A stretch of DNA of 64,000 nucleotides from Euwallacea fornicatus. Its lineage: Eukaryota > Arthropoda > Insecta > Coleoptera > Curculionidae. Each line of letters starts with the position of its first letter. Positions within the stretch are counted from its first letter, which is position 1. The position numbers were made by a program, and so were the translations under genes. Positions 47,348 to 60,355 of the stretch are shown piece by piece. The notes beneath the pieces are model-generated. The model saw nothing but the letters and a program-made list of their open reading frames with translations, had not been told where the DNA came from and did no database searches. The stretch is taken from assembly GCF_040115645.1 (NCBI RefSeq), contig NW_027096011.1, positions 682,001 through 746,000 of the forward strand, in the 5' to 3' direction.

Positions 47348-50300
47348 TTGTGTCATCTTATAGGTCTCGTCGAGTTGATTAATTTGTCACTTTGTTAAAC
47401 AAATTTGGTCCTCATTTGCCGAAGTTATCTAGTTTCAAACTTTGAAAAGTCACAAAAGTTGTGAGTTTGTGCCCATAATGTACCGTTTTTCTTGGAAATT
47501 GAACAAGATGCAATGATTATGTGTTGTGTCATCTTAAATGTCTCATCGAGTTGATTAATTTGTCACTTTATTAAAGAAATTTGGTCCTCATTTGTCGAAG
47601 TTATAGAGCTTCAAACTTTAAAAAGTCAAGAAAGTTGTGAGTTTGTGCCCATAATGTACCGTTTTTCTTGGAAATTGAACAAGATGCAATGATGATGTGT
47701 TGTGTCATCTTAAAGGTCTCTTCGAGTTGATTAATTTGTCACTTTGTTAAAGAAATTTGGTCCTCATTTGCCGAAGTTATCTAGTTTCAAAGTTTTAAAG
47801 GTCAAAAAAGATGTGAATTTGTGCCCATAATGTACCGTTTTTCTTGGAAATTGAACAAGATGCAATCATGATGTGTTGTGTCATCTTAAAGGTCTCTTCG
47901 AGTTGATTAATTTGACACTTTGTTTAAGAAATTTGGTCCTCATTTGCCGAAGTTATCTAGTTTCAAAGTTTTAAAAGTCACAAAATTTGGCAGTTTGTGC
48001 CCATAATGTACCGTTTTTCTTGGAAATTGAACAAGATGCAATGATGATGTGTTGTGTCATCTTAAAGGTCTCGTCGAGTTGATTAATTTGTCACTTTGTT
48101 AAAGAAATTTGGTCCTCATTTGCCGAAGTTATCTAGTTTCAAAGTTTTAAAAGTCACAAAATTTAGCAGTTTGTGCCCATAATGTACCGTTTTTCTTGGA
48201 AATTGAACAAGATGCAATGATGATGTGTTGTGTCATCTTAAAGGTCTCGTCGAGTTGATTAATTTGTCACTTTGTTAAAGAAATTTGGTCCTCATTTGCC
48301 GAAGTTATCTAGTTTCAAAGTTTTAAAGGTCAAAAAAGTTGGGAGTTTGTGCCCATAATGTACTGTTTTTCTTGGAAATTCAACAAGATGCAATCATAAT
48401 GTGTTGCGTCATCTTAGAGGTCTCGTCGAGTTAATTAATGTGTCACTTTGTTTAAGAAATTTGGTCCTCATTTGTCGAAGTAATCGAACTTCAAAGTTTT
48501 AAAAGTCACAAAATTTAGCAGTTTGTGCCCATAATGTACTGTTTTTCTTGGAAATTGAACAAGATGCAATCATGATGTGTTGTGTCATCTTATAGGTCTC
48601 GTCGAGTTGATTAATTTGTCACTTTGTTAAAGAAATTTGGTCCTCATTTGCCGAAGTTATCTAGTTTCAAACTTTGAAAAGTCACAAAAGTTGTGAGTTT
48701 GTGCCCATAGTGTACCGTTTTTCTCGGAAATTGAACAAGATGCAATGATTATGTGTTGTGTCATCTTAAAGTTCTCGTCGAGTTGATTAATTTGTCACTT
48801 TGTTAAAGAAATTTGGTCCTCATTTGCCGAAGTAATCGAACTTCAAAATTTTAAAAGTCTCAAAAGTTGTGAGTTTGTGCCCATAATGTACCGTTTTTCT
48901 TGGAAATTGAACAAGATGCAATGATGATGTGTTGTGTCATCTTAAAGGTCTCGTCGAGTTGATTAATTTGTCACTTTGTTAAACAAATTTGGTCCTCATT
49001 TGCCGAAGTTATCTAGTTTCAAACTTTGAAAAGTCACAAAAGTTGTGAGTTTGTGCCCATAATGTACCGTTTTTCTTGGAAATTGAACAAGATGCAATGA
49101 TTATGTGTTGTGTCATCTTAAAGGTCTCATCGAGTTGATTAATTTGTCACTTTGTTAAAGAAATTTGGTCCTCATTTGCCGAAGTTATAGAGCTTCAAAC
49201 TTTAAAAAGTCAAGAAAGTTGTGAGTTTGTGGCCATAATGTACCGTTTTTCTTGGAAATTGAACAAGATGCAATGATGATGTGTTGTGTCATCTTAAAGG
49301 TCTCTTCGAGTTGATTAATTTGACACTTTGTTTAAGAAATTTAGTCCTCATTTGCCGAAGTTATCTAGTTTCAAAGTTTTAAAGGTCAAAAAAGATGTGA
49401 ATTTGTGCCCATAATGTACCGTTTTTCTTGGAAATTGAACAAGATGCAATGATGATGTGTTGTGTCATCTTAAAGGTCTCGTCGAGTTGATTAATTTGTC
49501 ACTTTGTTAAAGAAATTTGGTCCTCATTTGCCGAAGTTATCTAGTTTCAAAGTTTTAAAGGTCAAAAAAGATGTGAATTTGTGCCCATAATGTACTGTTT
49601 TTCTTGGAAATTCAACAAGATGCAATCATAATGTGTTGCGTCATCTTAGAGGTCTCGTCGAGTTGATTAATTTGTCACTTTGTTTAAGAAATTTGGTCCT
49701 CATTTGCCGAAGTTATCTAGTTTCAAAGTTTTAAAAGTCACAAAATTTGACAGTTTGTGCCCATAATGTACCGTTTTTCTTGGAAATTGAACAAGATGCA
49801 ATGATGATGTGTTGTGTCATCTTAAAGGTCTCGTCGAGTTGATTAATTTGTCACTTTGTTAAAGAAATTTGGTCCTCATTTGCCGAAGTTATCTAGTTTC
49901 AAAGTTTTAAAGGTCAAAAAAGATGTGAATTTGTGCCCATAATGTACCGTTTTTCTTGGAAATTGAACAAGATGCAATGATTATGTGTTGTGTCATCTTA
50001 AAGGTCTCGTCGAGTTGATTAATTTGTCACTTTGTTAAACAAATTTGGTCCTGATTTGCCGAAGTTATCTAGTTTCAAACTTTGAAAAGTCACAAAAGTT
50101 GTGAGTTTGTGCCCATAATGTACCGTTTTTCTTGGAAACTGAACAAGATGCAATGATTATGTGTTGTGTCATCTTAAAGGTCTCATCGAGTTGATTAATT
50201 TGTCACTTTGTTAAAGAAATTTGGTCCTCATTTGCCGAAGTTATCTAGTTTCAAACTTTGAAAAGTCACAAAAGTTGTGAGTTTGTGCCCATAATGTACC

Positions 50301-50867
50301 GTTTTTCTTGGAAATTGAACAAGATGCAATGATTATGTGTTGTGTCATCTTAAAGGTCTCATCGAGTTGATTAATTTGTCACTTTGTTAAAGAAATTTGG
50401 TCCTCATTTGCCGAAGTTATCTAGTTTCAAAGTTTTAAAAGTCACAAAATTTGACAGTTTGTGCCCATAATGTACCGTTTTTCTTGGAAATTGAACAAGA
50501 TGCAAAGATGATGTGTTGTGTCATCTTAAAGGTCTCGTCGAGTTGATTAATTTGTCACTTTGTTAAAGAAATTTGGTCCTCATTTGCCGAAGTTATCTAG
50601 TTTCAAAGTTTTAAAGGTCAAAAAAGATGTGAATTTGTGCCCATAATGTACCGTTTTTCTTGGAAATTGAACAAGATGCAATCATGATGTGTTGTGTCAT
50701 CTTATAGGTCTCGTCGAGTTGATTAATTTGTCACTTTGTTTAAGAAATTTGGTCCTCATTTGCCGAAGTTATCTGGTTTCAAGTTTTGAAAAGTCACAAA
50801 AGTTATGAGTTTGTGAACATAATGTTCTGTTTTTCTTGGAAATTGAACAAGATGCAATCATGATGTG
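47348..50867 (+). repeat. Mixed satellite segment before the right-hand block
   Basis: Twenty monomers. The set 48052-48755 (aaatttagcag, ggtcaaaaaagttggg, gcgtcatcttagagg, tatagg/caaactttg) is a third version of the blocks at 32036 and 38372. The set 49988-50691 (ggtcctgatttg, ctcatcg/caaactttg, tttgacag/gcaaagatg, gatgtgaa) repeats part of the 12-monomer unit. Private changes include ccatagtgt and ttctcggaaatt (48709-48730), tttagtcctc (49341) and ggaaactgaac (50144). No other sequence type is present. Confidence 0.8.
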
Positions 50868-51041
50868 TTGTGTCATCTTAGAGGTCTCATCGAGTTGATT
50901 AATTTGTCACTGTCAAAGAAATTTGGTCCTCATTTGCCGAAGTTATAGAGCTTCAAACTTTAAAAAGTCAAGAAAGTTGTGAGTTTGTGAACATAATGTT
51001 CTGTTTTTCCTGGAAATTCAACAAGATCCAATCATGATGTG
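50868..51041 (+). repeat. 174-bp monomer (cactgtcaaag), first of nine
   Basis: The box cactttgttaaag reads cactgtcaaag (50909-50919 region), two bases shorter. The monomer also has gaggtctcatcg, ttatagagcttc, gtcaagaaag and gaacataatgttctg. All nine copies in the window share gaggtctcatcg and ttatagag and all lie to the right of 50868, so they form one recent subfamily. Confidence 0.92.
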
Positions 51042-52449
51042 TTGTGTCATCTTAAAAGTCTCGTCGAGTTGATTAATTTGTCACTTTGTTAAACAAATTT
51101 GGTCCTCATTTGCCGAAGTTATCTAGTTCCAAAGTTTTAAAAGTCACAAAATTTGGCAGTTTGTGCCCATAATGTACTGTTTTTCTTGGAAATTGAACAA
51201 GATGCAATCATGATGTGTTGTGTCATCTTAAAGGTCTCGTCGAGTTGATTAATTTGTCACTTTGTTAAAGAAATTTGGTCCTCATTTGCCGAAGTTATCT
51301 AGTTTCAAAGTTTTAAAGGTCAAAAAAGATGTGAATTTGTGCCCATAATGTACCGTTTTTCTTGGAAATTGAACAAGATGCAATCATGATGTGTTGTGTC
51401 ATCTTAAAGGTTTCTTCGAGTTGATTAATTTGACACTTTGTTTAAGAAATTTGGTCCTCATTTGCCGAAGTTATCTAGTTTCAAACTTTGAAAAGTCACA
51501 AAAGTTGGGAGTTTGTGCCCATAATGTACCGTTTTTCTTGGAAATTGAACAAGATGCAATGATGATGTGTTGTGTCATCTTAAAGGTCTCTTCGAGTTGA
51601 TTAATTTGACACTTTGTTTAAGAAATTTGGTCCTCATTTGCCGAAGTTATCTAGTTCCAAAGTTTTAAAAGTCACAAAATTTGGCAGTTTGTGCCCATAA
51701 TGTACCGTTTTTCTTGGAAATTGAACAAGATGCAATCATGATGTGTTGTGTCATCTTAAAGGTCTCGTCGAGTTGATTAATTTGTCACTTTGTTAAAGAA
51801 ATTTGGTCCTCATTTGCCGAAGTTATCTAGTTTCAAAGTTTTAAAGGTCAAAAAAGATGTGAATTTGTGCCCATAATGTACCGTTTTTCTTGGAAATTGA
51901 ACAAGATGCAATCATGATGTGTTGTGTCATCTTAAAGGTCTCTTCGAGTTGATTAATTTGACACTTTGTTTAAGAAATTTGGTCCTCATTTGCCGAAGTT
52001 ATCTAGTTTCAAAGTTTTAAAAGTCACAAAATTTGGCAGTTTGTGCCCATAATGTACCGTTTTTCTTGGAAATTGAACATGATGCAATGATGATGTGTTG
52101 TGTCATCTTAAAGGTCTCGTCGAGTTAATTAATGTGTCACTTTGTTTAAGAAATTTGGTCCTCATTTGCCGAAGTAATCGAACTTCAAAATTTTAAAAGT
52201 CACAAAAGTTGGGAGTTTGTGCCCATAATGTACTGTTTTTCTTGGAAATTCAACAAGATCCAATCATGATGTGTTGTGTCATCTTAAAGGTCTCGTCGAG
52301 TTGATTAATTTGTCACTTTGTTAAACAAATTTGGTCCTCATTTGCCGAAGTTATCTAGTTTCAAAGTTTGAAAAGTCACAAAAGTTGTGAGTTTGTGAAC
52401 ATAATGTACTGTTTTTCTTGGAAATTCAACAAGATCCAATCATGATGTG

Positions 52450-52797
52450 TTGTGTCATCTTAGAGGTCTCATCGAGTTGATTAATTTGTCACTGTCAAAG
52501 AAATTTGGTCCTCATTTGCCGAAGTTATAGAGCTTCAAACTTTAAAAAGTCAAGAAAGTTGTGAGTTTGTGAACATAATGTACTGTTTTTCTTGGAAATT
52601 CAACAAGATCCAATCATGATGTGTTGTGTCATCTTAGAGGTCTCATCGAGTTGATTAATTTGTCACTGTCAAAGAAATTTGGTCCTCATTTGCCGAAGTT
52701 ATAGAGCTTCAAACTTTAAAAAGTCAAGAAAGTTGTGAGTTTGTGAACATAATGTTCTGTTTTTCCTGGAAATTCAACAAGATCCAATCATGATGTG
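52450..52797 (+). repeat. Two tandem 174-bp monomers
   Basis: Monomers at 52450 and 52624 both carry cactgtcaaag, gaggtctcatcg and ttatagag. The first ends with gtactg and ttcttgg, the second with gttctg and ttcctgg. The pair is repeated at 59306-59653 with the same difference between its members, so the pair predates the large right-hand duplication. Confidence 0.9.
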
Positions 52798-53325
52798 TTG
52801 TGTCATCTTAAAAGTCTCGTCGAGTTGATTAATTTGTCACTTTGTTAAACAAATTTGGTCCTCATTTGCCGAAGTTATCTAGTTTCAAAGTTTGAAAAGT
52901 CACAAAAGTTGTGAGTTTGTGAACATAATGTACTGTTTTTCTTGGAAGTTCAACAAGATCCAATCATGATGTGTTGTGTCATCTTAAAGGTCTCGTCGAG
53001 TTGATTAATTTGTCACTTTGTTAAACAAATTTGGTCCTCATTTGCCGAAGTTATCAACATTCAAAGTTTGAAAAATCACAAAAGTTGGGAGTTTGTGAAC
53101 ATAATGTACTGTTTTTCTTGGAAATTCAACAAGATCCAATCATGATGTGTTGTGTCATCTTAAAGGTCTCGTCGAGTTGATTAATTTGTCACTTTGTTAA
53201 ACAAATTTGGTCCTCATTTGCCGAAGTTATCTAGTTTCAAAGTTTGAAAAGTCACACAAGTTGTGAGTTTGTGAACATAATGTACTGTTTTTCTTGGAAA
53301 TTCAACAAGATCCAATCATGATGTG

Positions 53326-53499
53326 TTGTGTCATCTTAGAGGTCTCATCGAGTTGATTAATTTGTCACTGTCAAAGAAATTTGGTCCTCATTTGCCGAAG
53401 TTATAGAGCTTCAAACTTTAAAAAGTCACAAAAGTTGTGAGTTTGTGAACATAATGTACTGTTTTTCTTGGAAATTCAACAAGATCCAATCATGATGTG
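53326..53499 (+). repeat. 174-bp monomer with gtcacaaaag
   Basis: It has cactgtcaaag and ttatagag but, unlike the other 174-bp copies, gtcacaaaag in place of gtcaagaaag. Its partner with the same change is 60182-60355. The mixture suggests a crossover between a 174-bp monomer and a 176-bp neighbour. Confidence 0.9.
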
Positions 53500-54907
53500 T
53501 TGTGTCATCTTAAAGGTCTCGTCGAGTTGATTAATTTGTCACTTTGTTAAACAAATTTGGTCCTCATTTGCCGAAGTTATCTAGTTTCAAAGTTTGAAAA
53601 GTCACAAAAGTTGTGAGTTTGTGAACATAATGTACTGTTTTTCTTGGAAATTCAACAAGATCCAATCATGATGTGTTGTGTCATCTTAAAGGTCTCGTCG
53701 AGTTGATTAATTTGTCACTTTGTTAAACAAATTTGGTCCTCATTTGCCGAAGTTATCTAGTTTCAAAGTTTGAAAAGTCACAAAAGTTGGGAGTTTGTGC
53801 CCATAATGTACCGTTTTTCTTGGAAATTGAACAAGATGCAATGATGATGTGTTGTGTCATCTTAAAGGTCTCGTCGAGTTGATTAATTTGTCACTTTGTT
53901 AAAGAAATTTGGTCCTCATTTGCCGAAGTTATCTTATTTCAAAGTTTTAAAGGTCAAAAAAGATGTGAATTTGTGCCCATAATGTACCGTTTTTCTTGGA
54001 AATTGAACAAGATGCAATCATGATGTGTTGTGTCATCTTAAATGTCTCATCGAGTTGATTAATTTGTCACTTTGTTAAAGAAATTTGGTCCTCATTTGCC
54101 GAAGTTATCTAGTTTCAAAGTTTGAAAAGTCACAAAAGTTGTGAGTTTGTGAACATAATGTACTGTTTTTCTTGGAAATTCAACAAGATCCAATCATGAT
54201 GTGTTGTGTCATCTTAAAGGTCTCGTCGAGTTGATTAATTTGTCACTTTGTTAAAGAAATTTGGTCCTCATTTGCCGAAGTTATCTAGTTTCAAAGTTTT
54301 AAAGGTCAAAAAAGATGTGAATTTGTGCCCATAATGTACCGTTTTTCTTGGAAATTGAACAAGATGCAATCATGATGTGTTGTGTCATCTTAAATGTCTC
54401 ATCGAGTTGATTAATTTGTCACTTTGTTAAAGAAATTTGGTCCTCATTTGCCGAAGTTATCTAGTTTCAAAGTTTTAAAAGTCACAAAAGTTGTGAGTTT
54501 GTGCCCATAATGTACTGTTTTTCTTGGAAATTGAACAAGATGCAATCATGATGTGTTTTGTCATCTTATAGGTCTCGTCGAGTTGATTAATTTGTCACTT
54601 TGTTAAAGAAATTTGGTCCTCATTTGCCGAAGTTATCTAGTTTCAAAGTTTGAAAAGTCACAAAAGTTGTGAGTTTGTGAACATAATGTACTGTTTTTCT
54701 TGGAAGTTCAACAAGATCCAATCATGATGTGTTGTGTCATCTTAAAGGTCTCGTCGAGTTGATTAATTTGTCACTTTGTTAAACAAATTTGGTCCTCATT
54801 TGCCGAAGTTATCTAGTTTCAAAGTTTGAAAAGTCACACAAGTTGTGAGTTTGTGAACATAATGTACTGTTTTCCTTGGAAATTCAACAAGATCCAATCA
54901 TGATGTG

Positions 54908-55081
54908 TTGTGTCATCTTAGAGGTCTCATCGAGTTGATTAATTTGTCACTGTCAAAGAAATTTGGTCCTCATTTGCCGAAGTTATAGAGCTTCAAACTT
55001 TAAAAAGTCAAGAAAGTTGTGAGTTTGTGAACATAATGTTCTGTTTTTCTTGGAAATTCAACAAGATCCAATCATGATGTG
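54908..55081 (+). repeat. 174-bp monomer
   Basis: It has the cactgtcaaag deletion with gaggtctcatcg, ttatagag, gtcaagaaag and gttctg. Its partner is 61764-61937 in the downstream copy, displaced 6856 bp. Confidence 0.9.
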
Positions 55082-55609
55082 TTGTGTCATCTTAAAGGTC
55101 TCGTCGAGTTGATTAATTTGTCACTTTGTTAAACAAATTTGGTCCTCATTTGCCGAAGTTATCTAGTTTCAAAGTTTGAAAAGTCACAAAAGTTGGGAGT
55201 TTGTGCCCATAATGTACCGTTTTTCTTGGAAATTGAACAAGATGCAATGATGATGTGTTGTGTCATCTTAAAGGTCTCGTCGAGTTGATTAATTTGTCAC
55301 TTTGTTAAAGAAATTTGGTCCTCATTTGCCGAAGTTATCTAGTTTCAAAGTTTTAAAAGTCACAAAAGTTGGGAGTTTGTGCCCATAATGTACTGTTTTT
55401 CTTGGAAATTCAACAAGATGCAATCATAATGTGTTGTGTCATCTTAAATGTCTCATCGAGTTGATTAATTTGTCACTTTGCTAAAGAAATTTGGTCCTCA
55501 TTTGCCGAAGTTATAGAGCTTCAAACTTTAAAAAGTCAAGAAAGTTGTGAGTTTGTGAACATAATGTTCTGTTTTTCTTGGAAATTCAACAAGATCCAAT
55601 CATGATGTG

Positions 55610-57017
55610 TTGTGTCATCTTAAAGGTCTCGTCGAGTTGATTAATTTGTCACTTTGTTAAACAAATTTGGTCCTCATTTGCCGAAGTTATCTAGTTTCAA
55701 AGTTTGAAAAGTCACAAAAGTTGGGAGTTTGTGCCCATAATGTACCGTTTTTCTTGGATATTGAACAAGATGCAATGATGATGTGTTGTGTCATCTTAAA
55801 GGTCTCGTCGAGTTGATTAATTTGTCACTTTGTTAAAGAAATTTGGTCCTCATTTGCCGAAGTTATCTTATTTCAAAGTTTTAAAGGTCAAAAAAGATGT
55901 GAATTTGTGCCCATAATGTACCGTTTTTCTTGGAAATTGAACAAGATGCAATCATGATGTGTTGTGTCATCTTAAATGTCTCATCGAGTTGATTAATTTG
56001 TCACTTTGTTAAAGAAATTTGGTCCTCATTTGCCGAAGTTATCTAGTTTCAAAGTTTGAAAAGTCACAAAAGTTGTGAGTTTGTGAACATAATGTACTGT
56101 TTTTCTTGGAAATTCAACAAGATGCAATCATAATGTGTTGTGTCATCTTAAATGTCTCATCGAGTTGATTAATTTGTCACTTTGCTAAAGAAATTTGGTC
56201 CTCATTTGCCGAAGTTATAGAGCTTCAAACTTTAAAAAGTCAAGAAAGTTGTGAGTTTGTGAACATAATGTTCTGTTTTTCTTGGAAATTCAACAAGATC
56301 CAATCATGATGTGTTGTGTCATCTTAAAGGTCTCGTCGAGTTGATTAATTTGTCACTTTGTTAAACAAATTTGGTCCTCATTTGCCGAAGTTATCTAGTT
56401 TCAAAGTTTGAAAAGTCACAAAAGTTGGGAGTTTGTGCCCATAATGTACCGTTTTTCTTGGAAATTGAACAAGATGCAATGATGATGTGTTGTGTCATCT
56501 TAAAGGTCTCGTCGAGTTGATTAATTTGTCACTTTGTTAAAGAAATTTGGTCCTCATTTGCCGAAGTTATCTAGTTTCAAAGTTTTAAAAGTCACAAAAG
56601 TTGGGAGTTTGTGCCCATAATGTACTGTTTTTCTTGGAAATTCAACAAGATGCAATCATAATGTGTTGTGTCATCTCAAATGTCTCATCGAGTTGATTAA
56701 TTTGTCACTTTGCTAAAGAAATTTGGTCCTCATTTGCCGAAGTTATAGAGCTTCAAACTTTAAAAAGTCAAGAAAGTTGTGAGTTTGTGAACATAATGTT
56801 CTGTTTTTCTTGGAAATTCAACAAGATCCAATCATGATGTGTTGTGTCATCTTAAAGGTCTCGTCGAGTTGATTAATTTGTCACTTTGTTAAAGAAATTT
56901 GGTCCTCATTTGCCGAAGTTATCTAGTTTCAAAGTTTTAAAGGTCAAAAAAGATGTGAATTTGTGCCCATAATGTACCGTTTTTCTTGGAAATTGAACAA
57001 GATGCAATCATGATGTG
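55610..57017 (+). repeat. Short-period mixture of right-hand block monomers
   Basis: Monomers of the 53676-54203 and 55082-55609 types are interleaved: gtttgaaaag/ttaaac (55610, 56314), atcttatttc (55786), gaacataatgtactg (55962) and tttgctaaag (56138, 56666). The set 55434-55785 resembles 56138-56489, a 4-monomer displacement. Private changes are cttggatattg (about 55754) and gtcatctcaaatg (56666). Confidence 0.75.
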
Positions 57018-57721
57018 TTGTGTCATCTTAAATGTCTCATCGAGTTGATTAATTTGTCACTTTGTTAAAGAAATTTGGTCCTCATTTGCCGAAGTTATCT
57101 AGTTTCAAAGTTTTAAAGGTCAAAAAAGATGTGAATTTGTGCCCATAATGTACCGTTTTTCTTGGAAATTGAACAAGATGCAATCATGATGTGTTGTGTC
57201 ATCTTAAATGTCTCATCGAGTTGATTAATTTGTCACTTTGTTAAAGAAATTTGGTCCTCATTTGCCGAAGTTATCTAGTTTCAAAGTTTTAAAGGTCAAA
57301 AAAGATGTGAATTTGTGCCCATAATGTACCGTTTTTCTTGGAAATTGAACAAGATGCAATCATGATGTGTTGTGTCATCTTAAATGTCTCATCGAGTTGA
57401 TTAATTTGTCACTTTGTTAAAGAAATTTGGTCCTCATTTGCCGAAGTTATCTAGTTTCAAAGTTTTAAAGGTCAAAAAAGATGTGAATTTGTGCCCATAA
57501 TGTACCGTTTTTCTTGGAAATTGAACAAGATGCAATCATGATGTGTTGTGTCATCTTAAATGTCTCATCGAGTTGATTAATTTGTCACTTTGTTAAAGAA
57601 ATTTGGTCCTCATTTGCCGAAGTTATCTAGTTTCAAAGTTTTAAAGGTCAAAAAAGATGTGAATTTGTGCCCATAATGTACCGTTTTTCTTGGAAATTGA
57701 ACAAGATGCAATCATGATGTG
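57018..57721 (+). repeat. Run of four identical monomers
   Basis: Monomers at 57018, 57194, 57370 and 57546 are indistinguishable by eye: aatgtctcatcg, ttaaag, ttatctag, ggtcaaaaaagatg, accg, catgatg. The one before (56842) differs only in aaggtctcgtcg, and the one after (57722) has gttgtgag and a private gtacccat. At the corresponding place downstream (62642) there is one such copy, so three were added or removed recently. Confidence 0.9.
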
Positions 57722-59305
57722 TTGTGTCATCTTAAATGTCTCATCGAGTTGATTAATTTGTCACTTTGTTAAAGAAATTTGGTCCTCATTTGCCGAAGTT
57801 ATCTAGTTTCAAAGTTTTAAAAGTCACAAAAGTTGTGAGTTTGTACCCATAATGTACTGTTTTTCTTGGAAATTGAACAAGATGCAATGATGATGTGTTG
57901 TGTCATCTTAAAGGTCTCTTCGAGTTGATTAATTTGACACTTTGTTTAAGAAATTTGGTCCTCATTTGCCGAAGTTATCTAGTTCCAAAGTTTTAAAAGT
58001 CACAAAATTTGGCAGTTTGTGCCCATAATGTACCGTTTTTCTTGGAAATTGAACAAGATGCAATCATGATGTGTTGTGTCATCTTAAAGGTCTCGTCGAG
58101 TTGATTAATTTGTCACTTTGTTAAAGAAATTTGGTCCTCATTTGCCGAAGTTATCTAGTTTCAAAGTTTTAAAGGTCAAAAAAGATGTGAATTTGTGCCC
58201 ATAATGTACCGTTTTTCTTGGAAATTGAACAAGATGCAATCATGATGTGTTGTGTCATCTTAAAGGTTTCTTCGAGTTGATTAATTTGACACTTTGTTTA
58301 AGAAATTTGGTCCTCATTTGCCGAAGTTATCTAGTTTCAAACTTTGAAAAGTCACAAAAGTTGGGAGTTTGTGCCCATAATGTACCGTTTTTCTTGGAAA
58401 TTGAACAAGATGCAATGATGATGTGTTGTGTCATCTTAAAGGTCTCTTCGAGTTGATTAATTTGACACTTTGTTTAAGAAATTTGGTCCTCATTTGCCGA
58501 AGTTATCTAGTTCCAAAGTTTTAAAAGTCACAAAATTTGGCAGTTTGTGCCCATAATGTACCGTTTTTCTTGGAAATTGAACAAGATGCAATCATGATGT
58601 GTTGTGTCATCTTAAAGGTCTCGTCGAGTTGATTAATTTGTCACTTTGTTAAAGAAATTTGGTCCTCATTTGCCGAAGTTATCTAGTTTCAAAGTTTTAA
58701 AGGTCAAAAAAGATGTGAATTTGTGCCCATAATGTACCGTTTTTCTTGGAAATTGAACAAGATGCAATCATGATGTGTTGTGTCATCTTAAAGGTCTCTT
58801 CGAGTTGATTAATTTGACACTTTGTTTAAGAAATTTGGTCTTCATTTGCCGAAGTTATCTAGTTTTAAAGTTTTAAAAGTCACAAAATTTGGCAGTTTGT
58901 GCCCATAATGTACCGTTTTTCTTGGAAATTGAACAAGATGCAATGATGATGTGTTGTGTCATCTTAAAGGTCTCGTCGAGTTAATTAATGTGTCACTTTG
59001 TTTAAGAAATTTGGTCCTCATTTGCCGAAGTAATCGAACTTCAAAATTTTAAAAGTCACAAAAGTTGGGAGTTTGTGCCCATAATGTACTGTTTTTCTTG
59101 GAAATTCAACAAGATCCAATCATGATGTGTTGTGTCATCTTAAAGGTCTCGTCGAGTTGATTAATTTGTCACTTTGTTAAACAAATTTGGTCCTCATTTG
59201 CCGAAGTTATCTAGTTTCAAAGTTTGAAAAGTCACAAAAGTTGTGAGTTTGTGAACATAATGTACTGTTTTTCTTGGAAATTCAACAAGATCCAATCATG
59301 ATGTG

Positions 59306-59653
59306 TTGTGTCATCTTAGAGGTCTCATCGAGTTGATTAATTTGTCACTGTCAAAGAAATTTGGTCCTCATTTGCCGAAGTTATAGAGCTTCAAACTTTA
59401 AAAAGTCAAGAAAGTTGTGAGTTTGTGAACATAATGTACTGTTTTTCTTGGAAATTCAACAAGATCCAATCATGATGTGTTGTGTCATCTTAGAGGTCTC
59501 ATCGAGTTGATTAATTTGTCACTGTCAAAGAAATTTGGTCCTCATTTGCCGAAGTTATAGAGCTTCAAACTTTAAAAAGTCAAGAAAGTTGTGAGTTTGT
59601 GAACATAATGTTCTGTTTTTCCTGGAAATTCAACAAGATCCAATCATGATGTG
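59306..59653 (+). repeat. Two tandem 174-bp monomers (downstream copy)
   Basis: Monomers at 59306 and 59480 correspond to 52450 and 52624, displaced 6856 bp, with the same ttcttgg and ttcctgg endings. Confidence 0.9.
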
Positions 59654-60181
59654 TTGTGTCATCTTAAAAGTCTCGTCGAGTTGATTAATTTGTCACTTTG
59701 TTAAACAAATTTGGTCCTCATTTGCCGAAGTTATCTAGTTTCAAAGTTTGAAAAGTCACAAAAGTTGTGAGTTTGTGAACATAATGTACTGTTTTTCTTG
59801 GAAGTTCAACAAGATCCAATCATGATGTGTTGTGTCATCTTAAAGGTCTCGTCGAGTTGATTAATTTGTCACTTTGTTAAACAAATTTGGTCCTCATTTG
59901 CCGAAGTTATCAACTTTCAAAGTTTGAAAAATCACAAAAGTTGGGAGTTTGTGAACATAATGTACTGTTTTTCTTGGAAATTCAACAAGATCCAATCATG
60001 ATGTGTTGTGTCATCTTAAAGGTCTCGTCGAGTTGATTAATTTGTCACTTTGTTAAACAAATTTGGTCCTCATTTGCCGAAGTTATCTAGTTTCAAAGTT
60101 TGAAAAGTCACACAAGTTGTGAGTTTGTGAACATAATGTACTGTTTTTCTTGGAAATTCAACAAGATCCAATCATGATGTG

Positions 60182-60355
60182 TTGTGTCATCTTAGAGGTC
60201 TCATCGAGTTGATTAATTTGTCACTGTCAAAGAAATTTGGTCCTCATTTGCCGAAGTTATAGAGCTTCAAACTTTAAAAAGTCACAAAAGTTGTGAGTTT
60301 GTGAACATAATGTACTGTTTTTCTTGGAATTTCAACAAGATCCAATCATGATGTG
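60182..60355 (+). repeat. 174-bp monomer with gtcacaaaag (downstream copy)
   Basis: This is the partner of 53326-53499. It has a private cttggaatttc (about 60323-60333) where the others have cttggaaattc. Confidence 0.9.

Larger units (their letters stand above)
51125..55609 (+). repeat. ~4.4-kb right-hand block, copy 1
   Basis: Marker order: tagttccaaag/tttggcag, gatgtgaa, ggtttcttcg (51394), tagttccaaag (51570), gatgtgaa, tttggcag, ttaattaa/gtaatcg (52098), two 174-bp monomers, aaaagtctcg, atcaac with gaaaaatcac (52974), cacacaag (53150), a 174-bp monomer, atcttatttc (53852), ttttgtc...tatagg (54556), cacacaag (54732), a 174-bp monomer and tttgctaaag (55434). The order recurs 6856 bp downstream. 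Copy 1 has one extra monomer (53500 or 53676) and lacks the 61412-type monomer found in copy 2. Confidence 0.88.
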
